Positions 7,416-15,741 of a stretch of 37,676 nucleotides of DNA are shown in pieces (position 1 is the stretch's first letter; each line of letters opens with the position of its first letter). This DNA comes from Chitinophagaceae bacterium (lineage in GTDB: Bacteria > Bacteroidota > Bacteroidia > Chitinophagales > Chitinophagaceae): positions 1 to 37,676 of the forward strand of contig JAJTFQ010000023.1 of assembly GCA_021299955.1 (NCBI GenBank). The letters run 5' to 3'. The notes under the pieces are model-generated. The model did not search any database, was not told the origin of the DNA, and was given only the letters and a program-made list of their open reading frames with translations. The translations under genes and the position numbers were made by a program.

Positions 7416-8447
7416 TTAGGAGATACTCCTCAGCAGGACCGCCATTTCGTGGCTGTGGGTACGCTGGTTGTCTTTCATGTCCAGTAAGGTGCCTGCGCTG
7501 ATCAGGGTTTTCATCCTCGTGATGTCTTTGTGGTTGTGGAGTGTATCCGAGGATGTGGCCACGATCAGGGTGGGGCTATCCAGTGCTTCAAGCTTGTCCC
7601 AGGCCTGATACCGGTGAACGGATCGCAGCGTCTGCCCCAGTTTGAATGGATCGGCATTGTCCAGCGCCCGTTCCACGATCTTCATCACTTCCGGATCCCG
7701 GCGGGTGTCGATCATGAAATTACGCATGTACCATTTGGCGAAGGGTTTTAGTGCGGGAAATATGTTTGGCGCCCAGCGGGCCAGGGGAAGGCTCCACACA
7801 GGGATGCGAAATTGAGGGACTGGCTCCGCCAGCACAACCTGGCTCGGTTTTACACTCAGTCGCCCGTATGCCTCCATGATGGCGGCTGCCCCCAGCGAAT
7901 AGCCGGCGAGGAGGTATCCGCGGTCTTCCAGACAACACATCGAAATGGCCGCTTCAACGTCCCTTCCGATCGACCTCATGTCAAACCCGCAGCCTACAGT
8001 GATCACGGAAGATGGCTTTTCCCTCGTCTCTACATAAATGACCACATGCGAGCGGGTGATCTCCTGTAATAGTCCCCTGAAACTTTCGATGACACTGCTG
8101 AGACCGGGTACCAGTACGATCGGCATATTCCCCGTCACCTCCCGTGGCTGGAAATGCAGTATCCTGATGGTCGCCTGTCCGTCTACATCACAACTTCGTT
8201 CATAGATGCGTGTGCCCGGGTGCGCAAATGACTCGAAGGCTGGTTGGTGTTGGTATGAGTCCATGCTGACCGATCTGCCGGTTCCCCGGTCGCGATAGGA
8301 TTCCAGACGGATAACGTCTCCTGAAGGCATGCCCGAAGTTACATCCGGTAGCACAACTCGTTGGTACATCATCATGTACGGGCATTCGTCTTCAGTTGGC
8401 AATCCTGGGGTACGCTGCAGCTCCGTTGATACATCAGCGGAACGCAC
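7416..8447 (-). CDS. Alpha/beta hydrolase
   Basis: Up to 343 aa. The core has IVLVPGLSSVIESFRGL (oxyanion region), LLAGYSLGAAAIMEAYGRL (nucleophile elbow GYSLG, Ser), TLIVATSSDTLHNHKDI (likely acid Asp) and QRTHSHEMAVLL (likely catalytic His), so the catalytic triad is complete. The first 80 residues have no known motif. The track start is GTG 8447; an ATG run at 8375-8369 (MMMYQRV) is an equally plausible start. Substrate is unknown; esterase, lipase or peptidase activity are all possible. It follows the YdiJ-type gene on the same strand after 25 bp, so the two are probably co-transcribed. Confidence 0.85.
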   Translation of the reverse strand: MRSADVSTELQRTPGLPTEDECPYMMMYQRVVLPDVTSGMPSGDVIRLESYRDRGTGRSVSMDSYQHQPAFESFAHPGTRIYERSCDVDGQATIRILHFQPREVTGNMPIVLVPGLSSVIESFRGLLQEITRSHVVIYVETREKPSSVITVGCGFDMRSIGRDVEAAISMCCLEDRGYLLAGYSLGAAAIMEAYGRLSVKPSQVVLAEPVPQFRIPVWSLPLARWAPNIFPALKPFAKWYMRNFMIDTRRDPEVMKIVERALDNADPFKLGQTLRSVHRYQAWDKLEALDSPTLIVATSSDTLHNHKDITRMKTLISAGTLLDMKDNQRTHSHEMAVLLRSIS

Positions 8448-8472
8448 TTGTCCGGCTGCACATTTAATGCAT

Positions 8473-11400
8473 TCAGGGCAACGATGACTCCCACATTATT
8501 TCTACAGGATGGCTGGACATCCGACCCGTTCCGTCCTTGATCTGGTGGCGGCAACTCGTGCCGGGGGCTGCTACGATCGTCTGCGCCGATGCATTGTTGA
8601 CCGTAGGGAACAGCACAAGTCCTCCTATGCGCTGAGAAATGTCATAGTGTTCAGATTCATAGCCGAAAGAGCCCGCCATGCCGCAGCAGCCGGAAGGGAT
8701 CGTCCGCACGTTGTGACCCGTCGGGAACGAAAGCATCTTCACCGTGGCGCCGGGGTCTCCCACCGATTTCTGCTGGCAGTGTCCATGGAAAAGGATTTCC
8801 CGCTGGTCTGCAGAGAATTGATCCGAACGGATCCGGCCCGCCGCCACTTCCTGCATGAAGAATTCATCGAACATCAAGGCCTGACGCGCCAGCTTTTGGG
8901 CATCCGGCAGTCGTTCGTCTGACGCCAGATCCGGATATTCGTCCCGAAAGGTGAGGATGGCGGAGGGCTCGATACCGATCAGGGGCGTCTCGTCTGTAAT
9001 GATCGGCGATAGCAATTCAATATTTCGATTAGCGATATCCTTGGCCTTTCTGACGAATCCCTTCGAAAGCCAGGTACGTCCGCTTTCTTCATGTGCAGGG
9101 ATCAGTACCTCGTATCCCAGACGTTCCAGCAACATGACGGCCTTCTCGCCGATATGCGTATCATTATAATTAGTGAATTCATCACAAAACAGATAGACCT
9201 TACCATTCGTAAGGGCTTTTCTGTTTCCCGATTTTTTCCGGTGTCGCAGATGCCATGATCTGAGCGAATAGCCATGTAAAAGCGGCAACGAACGATCCGG
9301 CGCAAAACCTGCGATCCGCTTGACGAGTCGACTCACGGATGGAGAGGACATCACAAAATTATACAGAGCGGGTGCGATGAGCCCCAGCCTCGATAGTTGA
9401 GTGAACCGCGCAATAAGATGCGCCCGCATCGGGGCCCCGTTGGCATCATAGTAATGCTGCAGAAATTCGGCCTTCAGTTTGGCGACATCCACGTTCGACG
9501 GGCATTCACTCTTGCAGGCCTTGCAGCTCAGGCAAAGGTCCATCACCTCGTAGATCTCGCGATTGTCGTAACGATTCGTTTTATCCGAACGGGTCAGAAA
9601 TTCTCTGAGGATATTGGCCCGGGCCCGGGTGGTATCCTGTTCGTTGCGGGTGGCCATGTATGAGGGACACATGGTGCCACCGGATAGATGAGATTTTCTG
9701 CAGTCTCCGGATCCGTTGCACTGTTCTGCATGCTGCAGGATGTCCTGGTTGTGAAAGCGAAAGATCGTATCGAAAGTCGGCGTCTGCTGTCCGGCATCAT
9801 ACCGCAGGTAGCTGTCCATCGGCGGAGTGTCCACGATCTTGCCGGGATTGAAGATGTGCTGTGGGTCCCAGTTCTCCTTGAGTTCGCACAGGAGTGCATA
9901 GTTCCTGTCGCCGATCATTTGTCGGATGAACTCGCCCCTCAGCCTGCCGTCCCCATGCTCGCCGCTGAGTGATCCTCCGTAATGCTTGACCAGGGTGGCG
10001 ATCTCCTCGGCGATGATGCGGAAAAGCCGGTGGCCATCTGTCGTTTTCAGGTTGATGATGGGTCGCAGGTGTATCTCACCCGACCCGGCATGGGCGTAGT
10101 GCACACTGTAGAGTCCGTGTTTCTTCAGGATCACGTTGAAGTCCCGGATGAAGTCGGGCAGATCGTTCACATCCACGGCAGTATCCTCGATCACTGCCAC
10201 GGCTTTTTCGTCGCCGGGCAGATTACTCAACAGACCAAGTCCGGCCTTTCTGAGTTTCCAGATCTTCTGAGTATCCTCGCCGAACAGCAGCGGAAAGTGA
10301 TAGCCTAAGCTTGCTGCCCGCATCTCTGCTTCCACAACCGCTGCGATCGCTGTGATCTCCTCGCGGGTATCCTTCTTGAATTCTATCACAAGGATTGCCC
10401 CGGGGTCTCCCTGCACGAAGAACCTGTTCTTGCGCTGCTCGGCATTATCTTTTGTACATTCCAGCACGTAGTGGTCGATCAGTTCGCTGGCCGTCGGGCC
10501 GTGTTTAAGGGCGATCAGGTTTGCCCTGAGCGATTCATCCACACTGTTGAAATGGACACACAATAGCCCCGTTTCCCTGGGCGGCAGGTCCACCAGGTTG
10601 AGTTTGATCTCGGTGAGGAAGGCCAGGGTGCCTTCAGACCCCGCGATCAACTTGCAGAAATTGAAATCGGGTTCTCCGGCGGTGAACGGGGCGGTGTCCA
10701 GGAGGAGGTCGATCGCATATCCTGTGTTTCGTCGCTCCACCGATTTCTTCGGAAACTCTTTCCGGATCTCGACCTGATTGCCGTAATCCGAGAGCATGCT
10801 GCGAATGGACCGGTAGATCTGACCTTCCAGGTCATCCTGTTCACATTTCGCATGGAAATCATCCGGACTGAGCGATCTGAACTCCACTTCAGAACCATCA
10901 CTCAACAAGGCCTTTGCTTGGAGCAGGTGTTCTCGGGTGCTGCGGTACACGACCGAATTGGAACCGCAGGAATTGTTACCGACCATGCCACCGATCATCG
11001 CACGGTTGGCAGTGGATGTCTCGGGTCCGAAGAAAAGTCCGTAAGGTTTGAGGTGAAGGTTCAATTCATCCCGCACGACGCCGGGTTCCACCCTGACCCA
11101 TTTCTCTTCCGCATTCACTTCCAGGATGCGGGTGAAATGATGGGAAACATCCACCACAATGCCGTTGCCCACCACCTGACCTGCCAGCGAAGTACCCGCA
11201 GTCCGTGGAATGAGCGAGGTGCCATTTGTACGGGCGAATGCGATCAGCTTGCAGATATCCTCCTTATCGCGCGGAATGGCTACGGCCAGGGGCATCTCCC
11301 GATATGCTGACGCGTCGGTCGCATACAGGATGCGCATTTTCCGGTCGGCATGCAGTTCTCCCTTTAGGCTGCGGGCGAGTTGTTCCAGTTTCTCTTTCAT
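8473..11400 (-). CDS. FAD- and 4Fe-4S-binding D-2-hydroxyacid dehydrogenase (YdiJ/Dld-GlcD type)
   Basis: 975 aa, close to the about 1000 aa of E. coli YdiJ. The N-terminal FAD-binding PCMH domain has IPRTAGTSLAGQVVGNG and GGMVGNNSCGSNSVVY, and a FAD-oxidase C domain follows with HYAHAGSGEIHLRPI and SGEHGDGRLRGEF. Two iron-sulfur clusters are marked by CNGSGDCRKS...MCPSYMATR and CLSCKACKSECPSNVD at about residues 565-650. The C-terminus has GHCQQKSVGDP and PSGCCGMAGSFGYE, the CCG-type domain of GlpC/heterodisulfide reductase subunits. The family oxidises D-2-hydroxyacids (D-lactate, D-2-hydroxyglutarate) and passes electrons onward. Placement just downstream of isocitrate dehydrogenase hints at D-2-hydroxyglutarate, but a terminator separates the two genes. 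Confidence 0.93.
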   Translation of the reverse strand: MKEKLEQLARSLKGELHADRKMRILYATDASAYREMPLAVAIPRDKEDICKLIAFARTNGTSLIPRTAGTSLAGQVVGNGIVVDVSHHFTRILEVNAEEKWVRVEPGVVRDELNLHLKPYGLFFGPETSTANRAMIGGMVGNNSCGSNSVVYRSTREHLLQAKALLSDGSEVEFRSLSPDDFHAKCEQDDLEGQIYRSIRSMLSDYGNQVEIRKEFPKKSVERRNTGYAIDLLLDTAPFTAGEPDFNFCKLIAGSEGTLAFLTEIKLNLVDLPPRETGLLCVHFNSVDESLRANLIALKHGPTASELIDHYVLECTKDNAEQRKNRFFVQGDPGAILVIEFKKDTREEITAIAAVVEAEMRAASLGYHFPLLFGEDTQKIWKLRKAGLGLLSNLPGDEKAVAVIEDTAVDVNDLPDFIRDFNVILKKHGLYSVHYAHAGSGEIHLRPIINLKTTDGHRLFRIIAEEIATLVKHYGGSLSGEHGDGRLRGEFIRQMIGDRNYALLCELKENWDPQHIFNPGKIVDTPPMDSYLRYDAGQQTPTFDTIFRFHNQDILQHAEQCNGSGDCRKSHLSGGTMCPSYMATRNEQDTTRARANILREFLTRSDKTNRYDNREIYEVMDLCLSCKACKSECPSNVDVAKLKAEFLQHYYDANGAPMRAHLIARFTQLSRLGLIAPALYNFVMSSPSVSRLVKRIAGFAPDRSLPLLHGYSLRSWHLRHRKKSGNRKALTNGKVYLFCDEFTNYNDTHIGEKAVMLLERLGYEVLIPAHEESGRTWLSKGFVRKAKDIANRNIELLSPIITDETPLIGIEPSAILTFRDEYPDLASDERLPDAQKLARQALMFDEFFMQEVAAGRIRSDQFSADQREILFHGHCQQKSVGDPGATVKMLSFPTGHNVRTIPSGCCGMAGSFGYESEHYDISQRIGGLVLFPTVNNASAQTIVAAPGTSCRHQIKDGTGRMSSHPVEIMWESSLP

Positions 11401-11429
11401 CGATGCTTAAGGCGTATCTTGAAAGTGGC

Positions 11430-11458
11430 AAAGGACGCTATGATGAGTAGCGTCCTTT
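11430..11458 (-). terminator. 11-bp perfect hairpin after icd
   Basis: AAAGGACGCTA and TAGCGTCCTTT pair perfectly around a 7-base loop. The hairpin lies 25 bases past the icd stop and before the start of the YdiJ-type gene, both on the minus strand. The T-run is weak (CCTTTG), but symmetric A/T ends suit an intrinsic terminator. Confidence 0.65.
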
Positions 11459-11482
11459 GTATTTACTCATGCACACAAACGA

Positions 11483-12712
11483 TTATCCCAGTTTCTTACG
11501 CAGGTTTTCGTCGATGGCATCCAGGAATTCTTCCGTGTATAGATAGTGTTCACCATGGTTGACCTTGTTACCGTGGATGCAAACGGCCAGATCCTTGGTC
11601 ATCTTGCCGCTTTCCACGGTCTCGATGCAGACAGCTTCGAGGGCGTCCGCGAAATCGATCAGCGCCTGGTTGCCATCAAGTTTTCCACGGAAGGCCAGAC
11701 CACGGGTCCATGCGAAGATAGATGCGATCGGATTGGTGCTGGTCGGCCGGCCCTTCTGATATTCGCGATAGTGGCGGGTCACGGTTCCATGCGCAGCCTC
11801 TGCCTCCATGGTTTGGCCGTCGGGCGTAACCAGCACGGATGTCATCAATCCCAGTGAACCATATCCCTGTGCTACGGAATCACTTTGTACATCTCCGTCA
11901 TAGTTCTTGCAGGCCCAAATGAATCCGCCGTTCCACTTCATCGCGCTGGCGACCATATCATCGATCAGGCGATGTTCGTAGGTGATACCGGCTGCGGCGA
12001 ATTGGGTTTTGAATTCAGCATCGAAGATGTCCTGGAAGATATCCTTGAATCGTCCGTCGTATTTTTTGAGGATGGTGTTTTTGGTGCTGAGGTAAAGCGG
12101 CCAACCCTTCTGCAGTGCCATGTTCATGCAGCTGCGGGCAAAGCCTTTGATACTATCCTCGGTGTTGTACATGGCCATGGCCACGCCGCCTCCCTTGAAC
12201 TGGTAAACTTCATGTTCGATGACCTGTCCGTCTTCTCCCTCAAATTTTACAGTGAGTTTTCCCTTGCCGGGTACCACAAAGTCCGTGGCGCGGTATTGAT
12301 CTCCAAAGGCATGACGACCTACGATGATCGGACGATCCCAGGTAGTGACAAGGCGGGGGATGTTTTTGATCACGATCGGCTCACGGAACACGGTTCCGTC
12401 GAGGATGTTACGGATGGTGCCGTTCGGGCTCTTCCACATCTGCTTCAGACCGAACTCCTGCACCCGCTGCTCGTCCGGGGTGATGGTGGCGCACTTGATA
12501 CCCACACCATATTGCCGGATGGCATTGGCGGCATCGATGGTCACCTGGTCGTTCGTCTGGTCGCGATACTCGACCCCCAGGTCGTAATATTTAATATCCA
12601 GTTCCAGGTAGGGGAGGATCAGTTTGTCCTTGATGAATTTCCAGATGATGCGTGTCATCTCATCGCCGTCCAACTCCACCACGGGGTTGGCCACCTTAAT
12701 CTTTTGTGCCAT
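11483..12712 (-). CDS. icd: NADP-dependent isocitrate dehydrogenase, eukaryote-like type
   Basis: 409 aa, the size of the eukaryotic IDH1/IDH2 type. It starts [41 protein letters not shown] is the substrate loop, and [13 protein letters not shown] and [13 protein letters not shown] are family blocks; [16 protein letters not shown] is the cofactor and metal end region. It converts isocitrate to 2-oxoglutarate and CO2, making NADPH, as a TCA cycle step in the cytosol. All expected motifs are intact. The gene has its own hairpin terminator. Members of this type can slowly form D-2-hydroxyglutarate, which would be a substrate for the next gene's family. Confidence 0.96.
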   Translation of the reverse strand: MAQKIKVANPVVELDGDEMTRIIWKFIKDKLILPYLELDIKYYDLGVEYRDQTNDQVTIDAANAIRQYGVGIKCATITPDEQRVQEFGLKQMWKSPNGTIRNILDGTVFREPIVIKNIPRLVTTWDRPIIVGRHAFGDQYRATDFVVPGKGKLTVKFEGEDGQVIEHEVYQFKGGGVAMAMYNTEDSIKGFARSCMNMALQKGWPLYLSTKNTILKKYDGRFKDIFQDIFDAEFKTQFAAAGITYEHRLIDDMVASAMKWNGGFIWACKNYDGDVQSDSVAQGYGSLGLMTSVLVTPDGQTMEAEAAHGTVTRHYREYQKGRPTSTNPIASIFAWTRGLAFRGKLDGNQALIDFADALEAVCIETVESGKMTKDLAVCIHGNKVNHGEHYLYTEEFLDAIDENLRKKLG

Positions 12713-12756
12713 GTTGTTGATTCTTTGTTACGGGGCATGAAGTTACGACAAAACGC

Positions 12757-13497
12757 TCATTGGAACCGACCTGCCTTGTCTGATGCCTTCAGCCGGCCCT
12801 TCCATGTAAGGGTCATCCAGCAGATCTCGGCGGACTCCGCAGTATTACGTACGGATCTGTGACCATACTGATGATTGTAGAGCATGGCCACCATGAGACG
12901 GGGATTTATCCGCAATGCCGGGCCGACGATGAGGCGATTGTTATCCAGCGTGTTATGGATGATTTCCTTGCCTGTATTCACGAACAATTCATCTGCCACG
13001 GTCAGCATCAGGGCAGGTGACTCTTCTTTCTTACGACCAAGTCTGGCTACTGGGATGGATGCCTGCAGTCGGTAACGAAATCTCATGTTGAAGCTGTGGC
13101 CTCCGGGTTCAGATCCGCTCGGTGTCTGTTCAAAAAACCTTGCTTCTGCCCGAAGCCTATGCTGTAAGGTGATGGAACCCAACGGGTGGGACCTGTTCAG
13201 TTCCTGCCAGATCCTCCACTCCTGTCTGTTTGTCCGCCCGTCTTGTTGAAAACTGAACCGGGCAATGCCTGTCGCCCCCTGCCATCTGTAGGGTAAACGG
13301 TACCCAATGCCCGTTCTGATCAAACGCTGGGAAGGCCATTTCCCATTATGCGTCTGACGCATACCTGCATCCGCCAAGATCGAGAGTTTGCCGTTTATTT
13401 CTACTTGCGCGTAAACCTGGACCCACTGCTGAGAAGTATGGACAATGCTGCGTTTCTGTGCCTTCAGTACCAGCGTCCCGGTCAGCATGAACACCAT
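12757..13497 (-). CDS. DUF2490 family envelope protein
   Basis: The track ORF is 302 aa from 13665, but a signal-peptide-like start MVFMLTGTLVLKAQ begins at residue 57 (ATG 13497), giving 246 aa, the normal DUF2490 length. The mature part is rich in alternating aromatic and polar strands (QWVQVYAQVEINGKLSI, LQHRLRAEARFFEQ), with DELFVNTG and NNRLIVGPALRINPRLMVAM near the end, as in DUF2490 beta-barrel-like proteins of Bacteroidota. Function is not known; an outer-membrane location is inferred. The longer ORF starts with ATGA overlapping the stop of the ZIP gene, so translation from 13665 is possible, but its extra 56 codons run through the palindromic repeat array. Confidence 0.75.
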   Translation of the reverse strand: MVFMLTGTLVLKAQKRSIVHTSQQWVQVYAQVEINGKLSILADAGMRQTHNGKWPSQRLIRTGIGYRLPYRWQGATGIARFSFQQDGRTNRQEWRIWQELNRSHPLGSITLQHRLRAEARFFEQTPSGSEPGGHSFNMRFRYRLQASIPVARLGRKKEESPALMLTVADELFVNTGKEIIHNTLDNNRLIVGPALRINPRLMVAMLYNHQYGHRSVRNTAESAEICWMTLTWKGRLKASDKAGRFQ

Positions 13498-13514
13498 CAG
13501 ATACGGAACGCCCC

Positions 13515-13604
13515 AACCCTTGGAGAGTCCCCCCACCCTTGGAGGGTTACCCCACGCTTGGAGCGTTGGCAACTCGTGGAGAGCTGGCAACGCTCCAAGC
13601 GTTG
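13515..13604. repeat. Array of five covarying palindromic repeat units
   Basis: Five units of 16-20 bases follow each other: AACCCTTGGAGAGT, ACCCTTGGAGGGTT, ACGCTTGGAGCGTT, AACTCGTGGAGAGCT and AACGCTCCAAGCGTT. Units 2 and 3 are palindromic around TTGGA but with changed arm bases that still pair (CCC with GGG; CGC with GCG). Unit 5 is the reverse complement of unit 3. The array lies between the ZIP stop and the likely DUF2490 start. Paired changes point to selection on, or copying of, hairpin-forming DNA or RNA. Confidence 0.75.
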
Positions 13605-13661
13605 ATGTGACCGCCGGTGCGGGCTTTTGGCTGGTCAAACGGCGCATGGGTAAGCTCAACT

Positions 13662-14522
13662 TCATCCGAGGGCGACGTCAAGGATCATCATGACCAGGAA
13701 TCCCCCGATAAAGCCAAGCACCGAGATGTCGGTGTATTGGTCGCGCTGTGTTTCGGGGATGACTTCCTCCACCACAACATAGATCATGGCCCCGGCCGCA
13801 AAAGCGAGCGCAAAAGGGAGGACGGGTTGCATATAAATTACGGCGATGGCCCCGATGACACCTGCCACAGGTTCCACGATGGCCGAGAGTTGCCCGTACC
13901 AGAAACTTTTGAAACGACTGACCCCGTTTCGGCGCAATGGAACAGCTACGGCCAGGCCCTCGGGAAAATTCTGTATCCCGATGCCGATCGCCAGGGCAAT
14001 CGCGCCGGGAATGGTCGCCTCTGCCATGCCATTGGCAGCGGCACCAAAGAGTACCCCCACCGCCAGTCCCTCGGGAATGTTATGCAGGGTGATGGCCAGT
14101 ATCAGCAGGGTCGTCTTCCTGAAATGAGTCTTCATCCCCTCCGTTTCCTGCTCCCCAAAATTGATGTGAAGGTGCGGCATATACTTGTCCAGAAAGAAGA
14201 TGAACATCGCACCCGCCAGAAAACCGACCGCTGCCGGTAACCATTTCAGGTCAGGCATCATCCGTTCCGACATTTCGATCGCAGGGTTCAGCAGCGACCA
14301 AAAGCTTGCCGCCACCATCACCCCACCCGTGAACCCCAGCATGACATCCAGTACGCTTCGCTTGATGTCCTTGAAGAAAAAGACAAGTGAGGCCCCTGCC
14401 GCTGTCACGAGCCATGTAAAACAGGTGGCCATCAGGGCCGCATATACCGGACCTATGTCCGTCATAAATCGCTCTATCTGCTGCATCATGGCACTGAAGT
14501 TTATATTGTGTTTTCCGTGCAA
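13662..14522 (-). CDS. ZIP family metal ion transporter
   Basis: 286 aa with about eight membrane segments. The core motif ITLHNIPEGLAVGVLFG in TM4 and GIQNFPEGLAVAVPLR in TM5 carry the His, Asn, Pro and Glu residues that line the ZIP metal site. A charged loop with MPHLHINFGEQETEG lies between TM3 and TM4. ZIP proteins import zinc, manganese or iron into the cytosol. The ATG is likely at 14522 or 14486 (MMQQIERFM); the longer is kept. The upstream region has a large palindrome with the form of a metal-repressor operator. The stop overlaps a possible ATG of the next ORF by ATGA. Confidence 0.93.
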   Translation of the reverse strand: MHGKHNINFSAMMQQIERFMTDIGPVYAALMATCFTWLVTAAGASLVFFFKDIKRSVLDVMLGFTGGVMVAASFWSLLNPAIEMSERMMPDLKWLPAAVGFLAGAMFIFFLDKYMPHLHINFGEQETEGMKTHFRKTTLLILAITLHNIPEGLAVGVLFGAAANGMAEATIPGAIALAIGIGIQNFPEGLAVAVPLRRNGVSRFKSFWYGQLSAIVEPVAGVIGAIAVIYMQPVLPFALAFAAGAMIYVVVEEVIPETQRDQYTDISVLGFIGGFLVMMILDVALG

Positions 14523-14623
14523 CCTGATAGGGGATCTCCCGCGGGTGCAATCCCCTCCGTCCCTCCGTTGACTACCTCAGCCTCAGTCGATGGCAGTTGG
14601 AAATACAATTCTGGGTCGACCAG

Positions 14624-14659
14624 GTTCAAAAAGTTAGACGAATCTAATTTTTTTTGAAC
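14624..14659. promoter_or_regulatory. Nested palindrome, candidate metal-responsive operator upstream of ZIP gene
   Basis: The core TTAGA-CGAA-TCTAA (14634-14647) is nested in a larger inverted repeat GTTCAAAAA (14624-14632) and TTTTTGAAC (14651-14659). The core shape is like binding sites of DtxR/MntR-type regulators. On the minus strand TAACTTTT overlaps the right arm and could be the -7 element of the ZIP promoter, so a bound repressor would block it. About 100 bases of leader follow before the ZIP start. No regulator gene is in the window. Confidence 0.5.
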
Positions 14660-14742
14660 GGTAAACCAAAAAGGCCGCCTGAAAAAATTCATGTCTGATA
14701 CCCGAAACCGCTTATCTTTCCGTTCTATTACAGAAAATCCCC

Positions 14743-15684
14743 ATGCGATCTCCCGTTTTCGTATGCATATGCCTGACCCTGCTTTTTTCCTGCGGGCAAA
14801 AGAAAGCGAACCTCGCAACGGATGAAACTGCCCCGCCTGACGCCTTCATTGCTTCGTTCCCTGAATTGACGCTGCCTTACGCACTGACCCAGACAGGACT
14901 CGCGAAATCTCCCGGAGACTCTTTTCTGATCAACCGGAAACTCATGTCCAGATTCGTTCCGGATAGTGTCTTCAAGCGGGATTTCCGCAAGAATGACAAG
15001 ATCCGATTCCATGCGCTCGGCCGGGTCAGCGTTAAAGAGAGAGAGACCTATCTTTTTGTGCGGGCTTCTGCCGCTGGCAAGGTCAAGGGATACCTGCTCG
15101 TTTATGATGCCGACGACCAATTCCGGGTGGCCATGCCTGTGATCAGGGGGAGCGACAGCCGTCGGTCAGATGAATTTGTTATGGACAAACGATATGGCCT
15201 CTCGCTCATTCATACCCGGAAGGGGAGGGAAGGTCAGCAATTGTTCACCAAGGAAGTGTTCGTTTATAATAATGCCGGGGTATTTACCCTCGTCATGACA
15301 GAAAGCAACGAAGAGGTCGAACCGGAAGATGTTTACGATCCGCTGGATACATTGCCTGCCAAACATCCGCTCAGCGGGAACTATGTTATCTCCCGAAACA
15401 ACTTCGTGACCGTGAGGGATGGGAAATCTCCCAACCGCTTGCAGTTCTTTATTCACATGGAGAAGGATGACGGAGATTGTACAGGTGAACTCCGTGGAGA
15501 AATGGACATCGTGAAGCCGGGCATTGCTCACTACAATAAGGCGGATGATCATTGTGCGCTCGAGTTTTCCTTCCGCGGAAACAACCTTCTACTGCGTGAA
15601 CTTGAGGCCTGTGGGAACCATCGGGGCGTTCGATGCCTCTTTTCCGGCACCTACCGCAGGAAGAAAACGGCTTCCGGCCGCTGA
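14743..15684 (+). CDS. Lipoprotein of unknown function
   Basis: 313 aa. The N-terminus MRSPVFVCICLTLLFSCGQKKAN is a lipoprotein signal with the lipobox LFSC, so Cys17 should be lipidated. The rest is soluble, charged and has no motif that I recognise; it contains QFFIHMEKDDGDCTGELRGE and a C-terminal pair of Cys residues (EACGNHRGVRCLFSG) that could form a disulfide. The YVISRNNFVTVRDGKSPNRLQ stretch resembles no known family to me. TATCTTTC, one base off the -7 consensus, lies about 23 bases upstream. It precedes the phosphorylase on the same strand but that gene has its own promoter. Confidence 0.85.
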   Translation: MRSPVFVCICLTLLFSCGQKKANLATDETAPPDAFIASFPELTLPYALTQTGLAKSPGDSFLINRKLMSRFVPDSVFKRDFRKNDKIRFHALGRVSVKERETYLFVRASAAGKVKGYLLVYDADDQFRVAMPVIRGSDSRRSDEFVMDKRYGLSLIHTRKGREGQQLFTKEVFVYNNAGVFTLVMTESNEEVEPEDVYDPLDTLPAKHPLSGNYVISRNNFVTVRDGKSPNRLQFFIHMEKDDGDCTGELRGEMDIVKPGIAHYNKADDHCALEFSFRGNNLLLRELEACGNHRGVRCLFSGTYRRKKTASGR

Positions 15685-15704
15685 CCTGTCGCAGTGTTCC
15701 GGGG

Positions 15705-15734
15705 TTGACTTCCAATTTTCTTGTCTTACATTTG
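15705..15734 (+). promoter_or_regulatory. Promoter TTG-N19-TACATTTG for the phosphorylase
   Basis: TTG at 15705-15707 and TACATTTG at 15727-15734 are separated by 19 bases, matching the Bacteroidota -33/-7 layout. The ATG follows 7 bases after the box, so the message would be leaderless or nearly so. This also decides the start at 15742 over the track start 15721. Confidence 0.7.
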
Positions 15735-15741
15735 CCCAGCT

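Noticed and set aside
11885-12862. 325-aa plus-strand ORF
   Set aside because: Antisense shadow of icd, whose protein is clearly real and complete.
14520-14580. tRNA-like T-arm (GCGGGTGCAATCCC) and CCTCCG end, possible tRNA-Ser remnant or att site
   Set aside because: No matching 5' acceptor arm, D-arm or anticodon arm could be found, and no integrase gene is present.
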